From contig NC_019729.1 of NCBI RefSeq assembly GCF_000317475.1, forward strand, positions 124,001-188,000: DNA of 64,000 nucleotides. Reading direction: 5' to 3'. The stretch comes from Oscillatoria nigro-viridis PCC 7112 (GTDB lineage Bacteria > Cyanobacteriota > Cyanobacteriia > Cyanobacteriales > Microcoleaceae). The notes under the pieces are model-generated. The model searched no databases, had not been told where the DNA came from, and saw nothing but the letters and a program-made list of their open reading frames with translations. Position numbers and translations under genes: made by a program. Below, in pieces: positions 27,857 through 36,476 of the stretch (position 1 is its first letter; every line of letters begins with the position of its first letter).

Positions 27857-28004
27857 TTCCGTTTTTATCCTCGGCTAATGGGTTTTTTTGGTCTTTGTTT
27901 TTCAACCGATCGCAAAAATACTAAAGGGGAATTTTTAACCGCAGGTAAACGCAGATAAACCCAGGCTTATGTAGATTTGTGCGATCGGTTGATAGAGTGG
28001 GAGC

Positions 28005-29372
28005 TTATTTCACCCACACTGTTTTAATGTTAACAAATTCGTGTATTCCTTGGATGCTCAATTCGCGTCCGTAACCGGAGCGTTTGATGCCGCCGAAGGG
28101 CAATCTAGGGTCGGATTTTACTAAACCGTTGATGAATACGGCGCCGGCCTCTAGTTCGGAAATAAATCGATCGCTCTCTGAGTTTACTGTAGTCCAAGCT
28201 GACGCACCCAAGCCAAAAGATGTGCTGTTTGCGAGGGCGATCGCCTCATCGATGTCTGCAACTCGGAATACTAAAGCTACGGGCCCGAAAAATTCTTCTT
28301 GACGGGCAGAGGCATTCGGCGGAATATCTGCCAGAATAGTTGGCAAGTAGAAATTGCCGGCATTCTCTGACAAGGGGCAGCCACCTGTCAGAAGTTTTGC
28401 TCCCGATTGGATGCAAGTTTGCACTTGATTGTCCAAGTCTTTGAGGATTGCGGGAGTAGCTAAAGGGCCGATATCGGTTTCTGGCAACATCGGATCGCCT
28501 ACTTTTAATTGCTCGAATTTTTCGACAAATCCTGTGATGAATTCGTCGGCAATCTCTTCTGCTACAATAAAGCGTTTCGCGGCGATGCAAGATTGACCGT
28601 TATTCAGCATCCGGGATGTCACAGCAGTTGATAAAGCTGCTGCTAAATCGGCGCTGGACATCACAATAAATGGGTCGCTTCCTCCCAATTCCAGCACTAC
28701 TTTTTTCAAATTTTTGCCCGCATTTGCTGCCAAACTTTCACCCGCTGGTTCGCTACCGGTGAGAGTTGCTGCTTTGATACGATCGTCCGCAACGATATCG
28801 GCTACTTTGTCGGCGCCGACTAACAAAGTTTGAAAAACTCCTTCGGGAAAGCCAGCAAGCGTAAAAATTTCTTCGATTTTCAAAGCGCACTGAGGCACGT
28901 TGGAAGCGTGTTTGAGCAAGCCGACATTGCCAGCCATCAGCGCCGGCGCCGCAAACCGAAAAACTTGCCAAAATGGGAAATTCCACGGCATGACGGCTAA
29001 AATAGGGCCCAGCGGTTGGTAGCGGACAAAGCTGGTGCTAGCATCGGTGGTTGCCGGTACGTCTGCCATAAATTGAGCGGCATTTTTGGCGTAATACCGA
29101 CAAACTAAGGCGCATTTTTCCACTTCGCCGATCGCAGATTTAAGCGTTTTGCCCATTTCCAGGGTCATCATTTCAGCGTAAATTTCGCGATCGCGCTCCA
29201 AGATGTCGGCAGCTTTCTGCATCCACAGAGCTCTCTGTTCAAACGGCAGTTGGCGGTATTTGTTAAAAGCTTGCTGTGCTAATTCCAGCTTAGCTTCTAT
29301 TACCTCATCTGCGATCGGCTCGAAAGTTTTCAGCGTTTCTCCCGTTGCTGGGTTAATAGTAGCAATAGCCAT
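28005..29372 (-). CDS. gabD: Succinate-semialdehyde dehydrogenase (NAD(P)+)
   Basis: 455 residues of the aldehyde dehydrogenase superfamily. Motifs in order: MPWNFPFWQVFRFAAPALMAGN (about residues 127-148), catalytic Glu in VLELGGSDPFIV (about 228) and catalytic Cys in NNGQSCIAAKRFIV (about 262). EEFFGPVA follows, and PFGGIKRSGYGRELS is near the end. It oxidises succinic semialdehyde to succinate. It is first in an apparent two-gene operon with the decarboxylase, completing the alternative cyanobacterial TCA route. The Shine-Dalgarno CAGGAG lies about nine bases before the ATG, and an intrinsic-terminator-like hairpin sits just upstream of it. Confidence 0.9.
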   Translation of the reverse strand: MAIATINPATGETLKTFEPIADEVIEAKLELAQQAFNKYRQLPFEQRALWMQKAADILERDREIYAEMMTLEMGKTLKSAIGEVEKCALVCRYYAKNAAQFMADVPATTDASTSFVRYQPLGPILAVMPWNFPFWQVFRFAAPALMAGNVGLLKHASNVPQCALKIEEIFTLAGFPEGVFQTLLVGADKVADIVADDRIKAATLTGSEPAGESLAANAGKNLKKVVLELGGSDPFIVMSSADLAAALSTAVTSRMLNNGQSCIAAKRFIVAEEIADEFITGFVEKFEQLKVGDPMLPETDIGPLATPAILKDLDNQVQTCIQSGAKLLTGGCPLSENAGNFYLPTILADIPPNASARQEEFFGPVALVFRVADIDEAIALANSTSFGLGASAWTTVNSESDRFISELEAGAVFINGLVKSDPRLPFGGIKRSGYGRELSIQGIHEFVNIKTVWVK

Positions 29373-29398
29373 TGTTTCATCTCCTGTGTGAAAAACAC

Positions 29399-29431
29399 AA
29401 AAACCCCTGCTAGTTTTAAAGCTAGCTGGGG
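29399..29431 (-). terminator. Intrinsic terminator-like hairpin in the gabD leader (attenuator candidate)
   Basis: On the minus strand CCCC-A-GCTAG pairs with CTAGC-A-GGGG around a short loop. TTTTTGTGTTTTT follows directly. The structure ends about 27 bases before the ATG and just ahead of the Shine-Dalgarno sequence. No gene lies upstream on this strand that it could end, so it may regulate read-through. Confidence 0.65.
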
Positions 29432-29534
29432 AGTTGTATCGATGTATTACAAAATAGGAATTTACCAGCCACGTTTTCTTTCAGGTCTTGCCAATTTGCA
29501 AGTGCCGCAATTTGTTGAAATTTTTCTACTTTTA

Positions 29535-29540
29535 ATTATA
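29535..29540 (-). promoter_or_regulatory. Candidate -10 box for gabD operon
   Basis: The minus-strand hexamer TATAAT would start a leader of about 155 bases that contains the terminator-like hairpin. No good -35 is visible. Confidence 0.35.
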
Positions 29541-29659
29541 GTCCAAGATGTCGATCGCAAATATTAAGAAAATTAGTCTTTAAAGTTAATGTTGAGCCGG
29601 AAATGCGATCGCAGAATGGAGTGCAGGCGTTGCTGACTGAAAGCATCCAGGGTACAAAG

Positions 29660-29702
29660 CCCCCGGATTAATCCCTTCGCATCGTCAGCCGGGGGAAGGA
29701 TT
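29660..29702 (+). ncRNA. Candidate H-type pseudoknot in intergenic DNA
   Basis: CCCCCGG (29660-29666) pairs with CCGGGGG (29689-29695). The loop bases AATCCCTT (29670-29677) can pair, with one bulge, with AAGGATT (29696-29702) directly after the stem. This is a compact GC-rich structure in otherwise AT-rich intergenic DNA about 230 bases upstream of the next gene. No known family was recognised. Confidence 0.35.
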
Positions 29703-29934
29703 GGGACAGGAGTAATTCTCAAATCTCAAATCGGCCGAGGATGTGATCGGGCAGAACCCGGTGTCATAGGAATATTAGCTAAAAACCTTCTAAGTATTCC
29801 GGATGAGTTGTGAGGCTTAGTGATAATACTGAAAGATGCTCGTAACAAAAAAACAAGGGGATCGGCAGCTATTGCTTCTAGTAATGGTGAATTTGACTAC
29901 GATATCTCGTGAATTTTACAGGAGTTAGGCTCGC

Positions 29935-30450
29935 ATGGACTCAATGCAAAAGTTAGCTGATTTAGAAAAAATATTGGATGTTGAGTATAAAAAACTTCGT
30001 AAGTTCCAGTATAGGATTGCTCATACCTCAAACGCTGCTGAAAAGTTCGATCTTGAAGTCCGAATTGAGCAGGAGATCCTGCCAATGATTCGCCAGCATG
30101 AGCGTGAGTATTGGAATATTCTTGTGCAAGAGGCACCATTTTGCGAAGTAATAGAAAAGGATGCGCGTAATGCCATCGTTGAGGTTGTGACAGAAGTGGA
30201 ACTCATTCAAATCCAACCTAATAAATATTCCGATGAGTTGATGCAGAAGTTACAGGAGATTCTCGACAAGCTAAATGAACCGCAGACACCTGCGGCAGCA
30301 AAACTGAAAGTCGCTCTGCCTCTTGTACCTTTAATTATGTCTTATGAGGTGGAACTGGATACAGAAATCTCGTTGAGAAGGGTATTTGATCGAATTAAAA
30401 AAATTTTTAAGCAAGCAATAGATGAAAAAGAAAAAAAAACTCACAAATAG
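29935..30450 (+). CDS. Hypothetical helical protein, possibly N-terminal module of an AAA-like protein
   Basis: 171 residues, strongly helical and charged, with no recognised catalytic motif. The start is an ATG after CAGGAGTTAGG. The gene ends just after a run of nine A (30431-30439). A -1 shift on A_AAA_AAA would join it to the ATPase-like frame that follows without any stop. The module may thus be the N-terminal signalling domain of an AAA-like protein, as is common in cyanobacterial conflict or signalling systems. That is inference; it may also act as a separate protein. Confidence 0.6.
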   Translation: MDSMQKLADLEKILDVEYKKLRKFQYRIAHTSNAAEKFDLEVRIEQEILPMIRQHEREYWNILVQEAPFCEVIEKDARNAIVEVVTEVELIQIQPNKYSDELMQKLQEILDKLNEPQTPAAAKLKVALPLVPLIMSYEVELDTEISLRRVFDRIKKIFKQAIDEKEKKTHK

Positions 30451-31037
30451 CAGTTTCACCTGCAACCTCAAAACCTAATCTGACGAACGATCAACCCAAA
30501 GAGTTAACACGCCCAAAACTACCAGTTTTACGATCGGAAATTTATCGGAGGATGAAGCAGCCAAAAACAGTAATCTGCGTGAAGACTTCCTCACAAATGA
30601 AAACAGCCTCTTTAATAATGAAAATTATGAAGGAAGACATTCCTCAAGGCTATCAAGCAGTATCCGTGGACTTTCAGCAGGCAAACAAAGATGCGTTCAC
30701 CAGTTCCGAACGGTTATTGCAGTGGTTTTGTACCGAAATTACAAGCAAACTTAAGCTAACAAATACACTAGCTGAGTTTTGGCAGGGAGTAATACCGGGC
30801 AACATGAAATGTACCAACTACTTTCGAGAATACCTGCTAGCGGAAATTCAAACTCCCCTTGTCTTGGTATTGTATAACGTCGAGTTTATTCTTGAACATC
30901 AAGCGATCGCAAACAACTTTTTTGGATTGCTGCGCTCTTGGAAACATAATCGCAGGAACGAGGATACTTTGAAAAAATTGCGGTTGGTGATTGTGCATTC
31001 TAAAGATATCAGAACCGATCCGCCATTCAATGTATGA
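30438..31037 (+). pseudogene. Truncated, degenerate AAA-like (AAA_35) ATPase domain
   Basis: The frame is open from the A9 run, with a possible separate ATG at 30552. SEIYRRM, then VICVKTSSQMKTASLIMKIM takes the place of the Walker A region but lacks the GKS/T core. LVLVLYNVEFIL stands where Walker B should have an acidic pair. The frame stops at TDPPFNV, in the middle of the domain; the related neighbour continues (KTPFNIGTKIELNGF). So ATP hydrolysis is unlikely. It is either a decaying remnant or a pseudo-ATPase made by frameshifting. Confidence 0.65.
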
Positions 31038-31135
31038 CTCGTGATTTAGTTTGGAAAGCCAGAAGCAGGACAATAATGTTTTGGTTTTACGCGACTTGTG
31101 TCCATAGTATTTTATTAGTGGAGAGTTAATTGATT

Positions 31136-33871
31136 ATGTCTCAATACTATGTCGGAGGACCTTTACCTGCTGATTCCTCTACCTACGTCGAGCGGGAAGC
31201 AGATGAAAGGTTCTACCAAGCTTTAAATAATGGGGAATATTGTTATGTCCTGAACTCGCGGCAAACGGGCAAATCCAGTTTGATGGTGAGAACAATGGAA
31301 CGGTTGAGGACACAAGGGTTTGCTTGTATTGCGATTGATCTTACTGAGATCGGCACGGATATTTCTTCTACAGACCAATGGTATCGAGCGGTAATTGAGA
31401 GCCTGGTGAATGAGCTTAGAGAGCAGGATATAAATCTCGATAATTTTGATTTAGAAACCTGGTGTAAGCGTCATAAATTTCGTTCGTCGCTGCAGCAATT
31501 GAACCATTTTATTAAAGATAAATTGGTAACTCTGCCAAAAAAAGTAGTCATTTTTGTAGATGAGATAAACTGTGTTCTCAGTCCCAGTCTGAAGGGCAAG
31601 CTAGATGATTTCTTTGCTTTGATCCGAAGTTGCCATAACCGACGCGCTCGCAAACCAGAATTCAACCGTATAACTTTTGCCCTGTTAGGGGTAGCCATTC
31701 CCTCAGATTTGATCGGCGATCCAAACAAGACTCCGTTTAATATTGGTACGAAGATTGAGCTTAACGGCTTTCATCTGCATGAAGCTGAACCCTTGATTCA
31801 GGAATTACAGGGGAAAGTTAGCAATCCCCATGCGGTGCTGCAAGCAGTCTTAGATTGGACGGGTGGGCAACCTTTTCTTACCCAAAAAATTTGCGAACTT
31901 ATAACAAACGGTATGGAGGCATCAGGGGTAGAACAGTTGGTGCAACAGCGAATCGTTCAAAATTGGGAATCCCAGGATAACCCGCCACATTTGACGACGA
32001 TACGCGATCGCATTCTTAATTACGAGTCCAGCCTGGAAAGTGTAGCTCGATTACTAGAGGTATATGAGCAAATTTTAGATAAGGGAGAAATGACTGCTAA
32101 TAGCAGCAATGAAAAACCAGAATTGCTGTTATCAGGGTTGGTTGTTAAACAGGATGGGAAATTAAGAGTTTACAATCAGATTTACCCGCTTATTTTTAAT
32201 TATCAATGGGTTAATAAGCAGTTACAGTTGGTTAACAATCAGCTACTGAATCAACGACCTTACCAACAGGAAATAACGAAATGGCTTGCTAATGACCAAC
32301 ACCCATCCAAACTGTTGCGAGGAAAAAAATTAAATGAGGCACTCCTATGGAGTAAGGGTAAAACCTTGAGCCGAGAAGACAATGTTTTTATAACGGCAAG
32401 CCTAGAATTGGAAAGACGAAGGAACCGGCGTAACTTTAGCTTAACGATTTTGGGATTTTTGGGGGCTGGGTGTTCGATAGGCATCTGGTCTATGTGGCAT
32501 ATCAATCAGGTGGATCAGAAATTCTTTAGCGAAGGTGAGCGGACTCTCTTTAAGGGCATTGAAAATTCCAAGCGCGATCGAGGTATTGAAGCTTTCAAAG
32601 ATGAAAAGTATGCCGATGCTATGAATTATTTTGAAGACGCGATACAAGCTAATCCTACAGATCCAGAAGTACAAATCTATGCTAATAATGCCACAGCCTT
32701 GTTGAAAAATAAGGAATCAGGAAACAAAGAAAAGGATAAATTAGTCACTCTCGCCGTAGTTTTACCTCTCGATCCTAAAGACGAAATCGCTGCGGAAATC
32801 TTGCGAGGAGTGGCACAAGCACAAACAAGTTTCAACAAAAAATCGAAGGATAGATTCTTAAAAATTAAGATCGCTAAAGATGACAACGCTCCCGATAAAG
32901 CTAAAACAGTTGCTCGGAAACTAATCGAAGACCCAGATATTATAGGAGTGATTGGACACAACACGACTAAAGCTACTGAATCTGCGCTAGATGAGTATCA
33001 AAAAGCTCGTATAGCCATCATCTCCCCTACTAGCACAGGCACTTCACTGAAGAGACAGAATATTAAAACTAAAACTAACGTTTTTTTCAGATTTTTCAGA
33101 ACCGTGCCGAACGACGAAAAACCTAGCGTTTTTTTTAGAACCGTGCCGAATGACGAAAAAACTGCTGAAAAATTAGCGAGTTATGCCATAGAAAACAACT
33201 ACAAACAAGTTGGTATTGCCAATAACCCTAATAGTACATATAGCAAGAGCATAACGCAGGAGTTTCAAACATTTTTTGAAGACAAAAACAAAGGTCGATC
33301 GGTTGTCGGAGATCCGATTAATTTGAGCTATTCTGCACTGGATGCTTCTGGTGTAGTTTCAAAAATGTATGATAATCAAGTTAAGGCATTTGTATTGTTG
33401 CCAGACACAGAGACTATTTCTGTGGTTAATGAAATTGCCAGCGCCCAGCAAAGGTTAAGCCAGCAGGGGACTAAAAAGCTACCGCTACTGGGAGCTGATG
33501 CTTTGTACAATCCAAAGATTTTCGAGGCTGGAGATGCTGTTGAAGGTTTGGTTTTAGCTGTACCTTGGTTTGCAGAAGAACCAAATTCAAAAAAATTTGC
33601 TGGTGAAGCTGAGAAAAGATGGAAAGGGCGCGTTAGCTGGCGCACCGCTGCTAGTTATGATGCAACTCAAGCTTTTATTAAAGCTCTACCTTCGGATGAG
33701 AAACCCACTCGCCAGAAGATATTAGCAACTCTCCAAGAGCGTAATTTTTCACAAAATGAATCTTCAGGAAATCCAATCCGCTTTTCTAACGGTGAACGCC
33801 AAGGTCAAGAACCAGTTCTTGTCAAGGTAGTTAAAAGTAGCGACGGCCTCCAGTTTGAACTGGTTAAATAA
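31136..33871 (+). CDS. AAA-like ATPase with transmembrane helix and ligand-binding (Peripla_BP) domain
   Basis: 911 residues from the ATG at 31136 (an upstream TTG at 31130 is less likely). An AAA_35-type ATPase covers residues 15-300, with Walker A SRQTGKSS at 41-48 and Walker B VVIFVDEINCVL. A winged-helix-like segment follows to about 400. One membrane helix lies at about 435-457 (LTILGFLGAGCSIGIW), then a short TPR-like unit (YADAMNYFEDAIQANPTDPE). From about 535 there is a type I periplasmic-binding fold like branched-chain amino acid receptors (LAVVLPLD, VIGHNTTKATESALDEYQ, PLLGADALYNP). It looks like a one-piece sensor, with ligand outside and ATPase inside. FFRTVPNDEK is duplicated with a 13-residue period. 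Confidence 0.8.
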   Translation: MSQYYVGGPLPADSSTYVEREADERFYQALNNGEYCYVLNSRQTGKSSLMVRTMERLRTQGFACIAIDLTEIGTDISSTDQWYRAVIESLVNELREQDINLDNFDLETWCKRHKFRSSLQQLNHFIKDKLVTLPKKVVIFVDEINCVLSPSLKGKLDDFFALIRSCHNRRARKPEFNRITFALLGVAIPSDLIGDPNKTPFNIGTKIELNGFHLHEAEPLIQELQGKVSNPHAVLQAVLDWTGGQPFLTQKICELITNGMEASGVEQLVQQRIVQNWESQDNPPHLTTIRDRILNYESSLESVARLLEVYEQILDKGEMTANSSNEKPELLLSGLVVKQDGKLRVYNQIYPLIFNYQWVNKQLQLVNNQLLNQRPYQQEITKWLANDQHPSKLLRGKKLNEALLWSKGKTLSREDNVFITASLELERRRNRRNFSLTILGFLGAGCSIGIWSMWHINQVDQKFFSEGERTLFKGIENSKRDRGIEAFKDEKYADAMNYFEDAIQANPTDPEVQIYANNATALLKNKESGNKEKDKLVTLAVVLPLDPKDEIAAEILRGVAQAQTSFNKKSKDRFLKIKIAKDDNAPDKAKTVARKLIEDPDIIGVIGHNTTKATESALDEYQKARIAIISPTSTGTSLKRQNIKTKTNVFFRFFRTVPNDEKPSVFFRTVPNDEKTAEKLASYAIENNYKQVGIANNPNSTYSKSITQEFQTFFEDKNKGRSVVGDPINLSYSALDASGVVSKMYDNQVKAFVLLPDTETISVVNEIASAQQRLSQQGTKKLPLLGADALYNPKIFEAGDAVEGLVLAVPWFAEEPNSKKFAGEAEKRWKGRVSWRTAASYDATQAFIKALPSDEKPTRQKILATLQERNFSQNESSGNPIRFSNGERQGQEPVLVKVVKSSDGLQFELVK

Positions 33872-33923
33872 TGAAGATATCAAGAAATTGTCAACAGCCT
33901 GGAAGCAAATCCCTAGTATAGCG

Positions 33924-33986
33924 GTAGGGTGCGTCGCCATCAAAAATCCCAAAAAAGAGCGAAAATCTCGCAGCGACGCACCCTAC
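33924..33986. terminator. GTAGGGTGCGTCGC palindromic repeat between convergent genes
   Basis: A 14-bp stem: GTAGGGTGCGTCGC at 33924-33937 against GCGACGCACCCTAC at 33973-33986. It sits between the ATPase gene and the convergent polysaccharide kinase gene, so it could terminate both. A degenerate relative is near 38836-38910. Confidence 0.6.
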
Positions 33987-34008
33987 GATAATTAGGTATT
34001 CCTCTCCC

Positions 34009-36414
34009 TCAAACAGACTGTTCCTGAACGTAATCCTGCACGTAAGACTGATAGTAATACCTGCTGCCTTTATCGTTATTCGCCACCATTCCCAACAGCG
34101 GAATTCCCGCCATTTTCAAATCTTCAAAAGCCAACAACAGCGCCTCCCGCTCAGTTTGATGCAGCCCTACTACCAGCATCAACCCGTTAGTGTGAGCCGC
34201 CAACAAATTCGCATCCGCCAAACCTAAAAGCGGCGCAGTATCGTAAATAACTAAGTCAAAATGACTTGACAAAGCTGCCATTAAATGCTGCATTTTTCGG
34301 GAAGAAAGCACCTTTGTGGGATCGAGAGGAACCGGGCCGGAAGTTAACACAAACAAATTTTCATCGCGGGGCGATCGCAAAATCACCTGTTGTACATCCA
34401 CATCCTCAGAAATCACATTGTGCAAGCCTTGCCAATTCGGTAAACCCAGCATTTCGTGCACCTGCGGGCGCCGCAAATCCGCATCCACCAACAGCACTTG
34501 CTGGCCCATTGCTGCTGCTGCCCGCGCCAGATTGACTGCTACAGTAGACTTGCCGTCAGCTACTTGACAAGAAGTAATTACGCAAGAATTGATTGGAGTA
34601 TTAACGTTTAGTAAGCGAATATTAGCATTGAGCGATCGAAAAGCTTCTTGAAAAGCATCCGTCGGCATCGGCGAAATTGCCACATCCACCGGGCTTGTCT
34701 CAGCAGGAGGAAGTCTCAAAATTTTATCGCTAGCAGGAATTACCCCCAACAAAGGCAGGCGAATCGACTGTTTGACATCCTCTGGAGTTTGGAACACCGT
34801 TTTATTCTTAAACCGTTCCGCCAACTGCGCCGCCAGCATACCAAACAGCAAACCAGCCAATCCCCCCAAAGCCAAATTCAAAGGCATAATCGGAGCAACA
34901 GCCATCAACTCGCCATTTTTGTAACGCGGAATTTCCGGCTTAGCAATAACTTCCCAAGCCACCTCTTTTTTGCCCACAGCTTCAAGCTGCAAAGCTTGCT
35001 GTTTTGCCAGCAAACTATTCAGCGTATTGTTAGTCAAATCCAACTCGCGCTGCAAATCCGAATAGCGCCGCAAAATCACCGGGAATTTTTGAGAGTATTG
35101 ATTCAACTGCTTAGCAGCTTGTTCCAAAACTTGATTCCGCACGCCCAGCACCTGAATTAAATTAGCAGTACCGATAAACTGCTCGATTAACTTAATCCGC
35201 ACCGGATCTTGAAAAGCCAGCACTTGTGAATTTACCTTAGCCAAATCAGTTCCCAGAACCTGTTGGGCTTCTTTCTTCAACAAAGGAATCAGGTTCTTGC
35301 GCTGTTCTCGCAACAATTGCATTTGCGGAGTTTCGTCTGTAAACGTAGCCGAGTTAATCGCAATTTGCCCTTCTAATTGCTGCAATTGAGTCAGCATCGC
35401 TTGATAGCGGGGAGCTTGACTTATAGCCGATGCCATCAGCGCTTGCTGCTGGTTCAGTCCGAGCTGATTTTGCAGATTGGAATAGAGCAATCTCTGCTGG
35501 TTGAGCTGCGTTTGCGCGTCCAATCTTTGCGCTTGCAGTTGGCTGATTTGCTGCGAAAGCTGTTGGGTTTGAATTTGCGGATCGATGAAATTGTACTGCT
35601 GCCGCAATTTTTGAATTTCTGTTTGCAGAGCTTGTTGGCGCTTTCGCTGGTTGGGAATTTGCGATTTCACAAAATCCAGAGTCTGACTAATTTGAGTTGT
35701 AGTATCTTGCACGCTGTAGTTGCGGTAGCCTAGCGCAACTTTTTCCAAAACAAACTGAATTTTTTTCGGATCGTAATCGCGATATTTAACTTCGATAATC
35801 TTGGTATTTTTGAATCGATTAATTGACAGCCTAGTTGCCCGAGAAAACGGCAAATTATCTGCTTTTTGGTTCAAGAGGTAGTTGTAATTTATTTCGGGAT
35901 ACTTAGCCTGCAACTGTTTAATAATCGGCGACATTACTTGCGGGCTTTGCAAAACTTGAATTTGGGATTCGTAGTCAAAACCCCCCTTTTCGGTCGTCGC
36001 GGGGGGCGCTGGTTGCAGTTTCAGCTCACCGGAGTATATTTTTGCTAAAGTATTTTGCGTAACCGCTGGTTCTACTAATAATTGAAAGTGCCCTTCGTAC
36101 TCGCTTTTTTGATTCAGTGTCCAGGCGAAAACTCCGGTAGTCACTGCCGCTGCTACGCCGATGACTAAGATGGAGCGACTGCGGCAAACTTCCCAAAAAC
36201 TTAACTCTTCTGCCTCGGTTTTGTTTCTGCCTAAAAATTGATCTTCTTCATAAAGCCCAGAAGACATCTTTTGCATATCAGCGGCTTTTTTATGATTAAA
36301 CAGTGCGACTTGAGATTTTTTCCCTGGTTTCATTGGATTTCTACAACTTATTAGTTTAAACGTCTGTATTGGTGGAGGAGTTTCAGGAAATCGGTTGATT
36401 CCTAGATATTTCAT
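34009..36414 (-). CDS. Polysaccharide co-polymerase/tyrosine autokinase (Wzc-like)
   Basis: 801 residues. The Wzz domain has a first helix at about 85-110 (SILVIGVAAAVTTGVFAW) and a second at about 500-530 (PIMPLNLALGGLAGLLFG). Long periplasmic coiled coils lie between them. The C-terminal BY-kinase has Walker A CQVADGKSTVAVN (about 615-625), Walker A' LLVDADLRRPQ and Walker B LVIYDTAPLLG, and a Tyr-rich tail (GSRYYYQSYVQDYV) for autophosphorylation. It controls chain length and export of capsular or exopolysaccharide in the inner membrane. Starts at Met28 or Met47 are alternatives. Its partner, the export protein gene, lies 62 bp upstream on the same strand. Confidence 0.9.
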   Translation of the reverse strand: MKYLGINRFPETPPPIQTFKLISCRNPMKPGKKSQVALFNHKKAADMQKMSSGLYEEDQFLGRNKTEAEELSFWEVCRSRSILVIGVAAAVTTGVFAWTLNQKSEYEGHFQLLVEPAVTQNTLAKIYSGELKLQPAPPATTEKGGFDYESQIQVLQSPQVMSPIIKQLQAKYPEINYNYLLNQKADNLPFSRATRLSINRFKNTKIIEVKYRDYDPKKIQFVLEKVALGYRNYSVQDTTTQISQTLDFVKSQIPNQRKRQQALQTEIQKLRQQYNFIDPQIQTQQLSQQISQLQAQRLDAQTQLNQQRLLYSNLQNQLGLNQQQALMASAISQAPRYQAMLTQLQQLEGQIAINSATFTDETPQMQLLREQRKNLIPLLKKEAQQVLGTDLAKVNSQVLAFQDPVRIKLIEQFIGTANLIQVLGVRNQVLEQAAKQLNQYSQKFPVILRRYSDLQRELDLTNNTLNSLLAKQQALQLEAVGKKEVAWEVIAKPEIPRYKNGELMAVAPIMPLNLALGGLAGLLFGMLAAQLAERFKNKTVFQTPEDVKQSIRLPLLGVIPASDKILRLPPAETSPVDVAISPMPTDAFQEAFRSLNANIRLLNVNTPINSCVITSCQVADGKSTVAVNLARAAAAMGQQVLLVDADLRRPQVHEMLGLPNWQGLHNVISEDVDVQQVILRSPRDENLFVLTSGPVPLDPTKVLSSRKMQHLMAALSSHFDLVIYDTAPLLGLADANLLAAHTNGLMLVVGLHQTEREALLLAFEDLKMAGIPLLGMVANNDKGSRYYYQSYVQDYVQEQSV

Positions 36415-36476
36415 TACCCAACCGCAACTTTTTCTATAAAGCGGGTTTCTGAGGTCTTAATGCCAGTCTATTCAAA

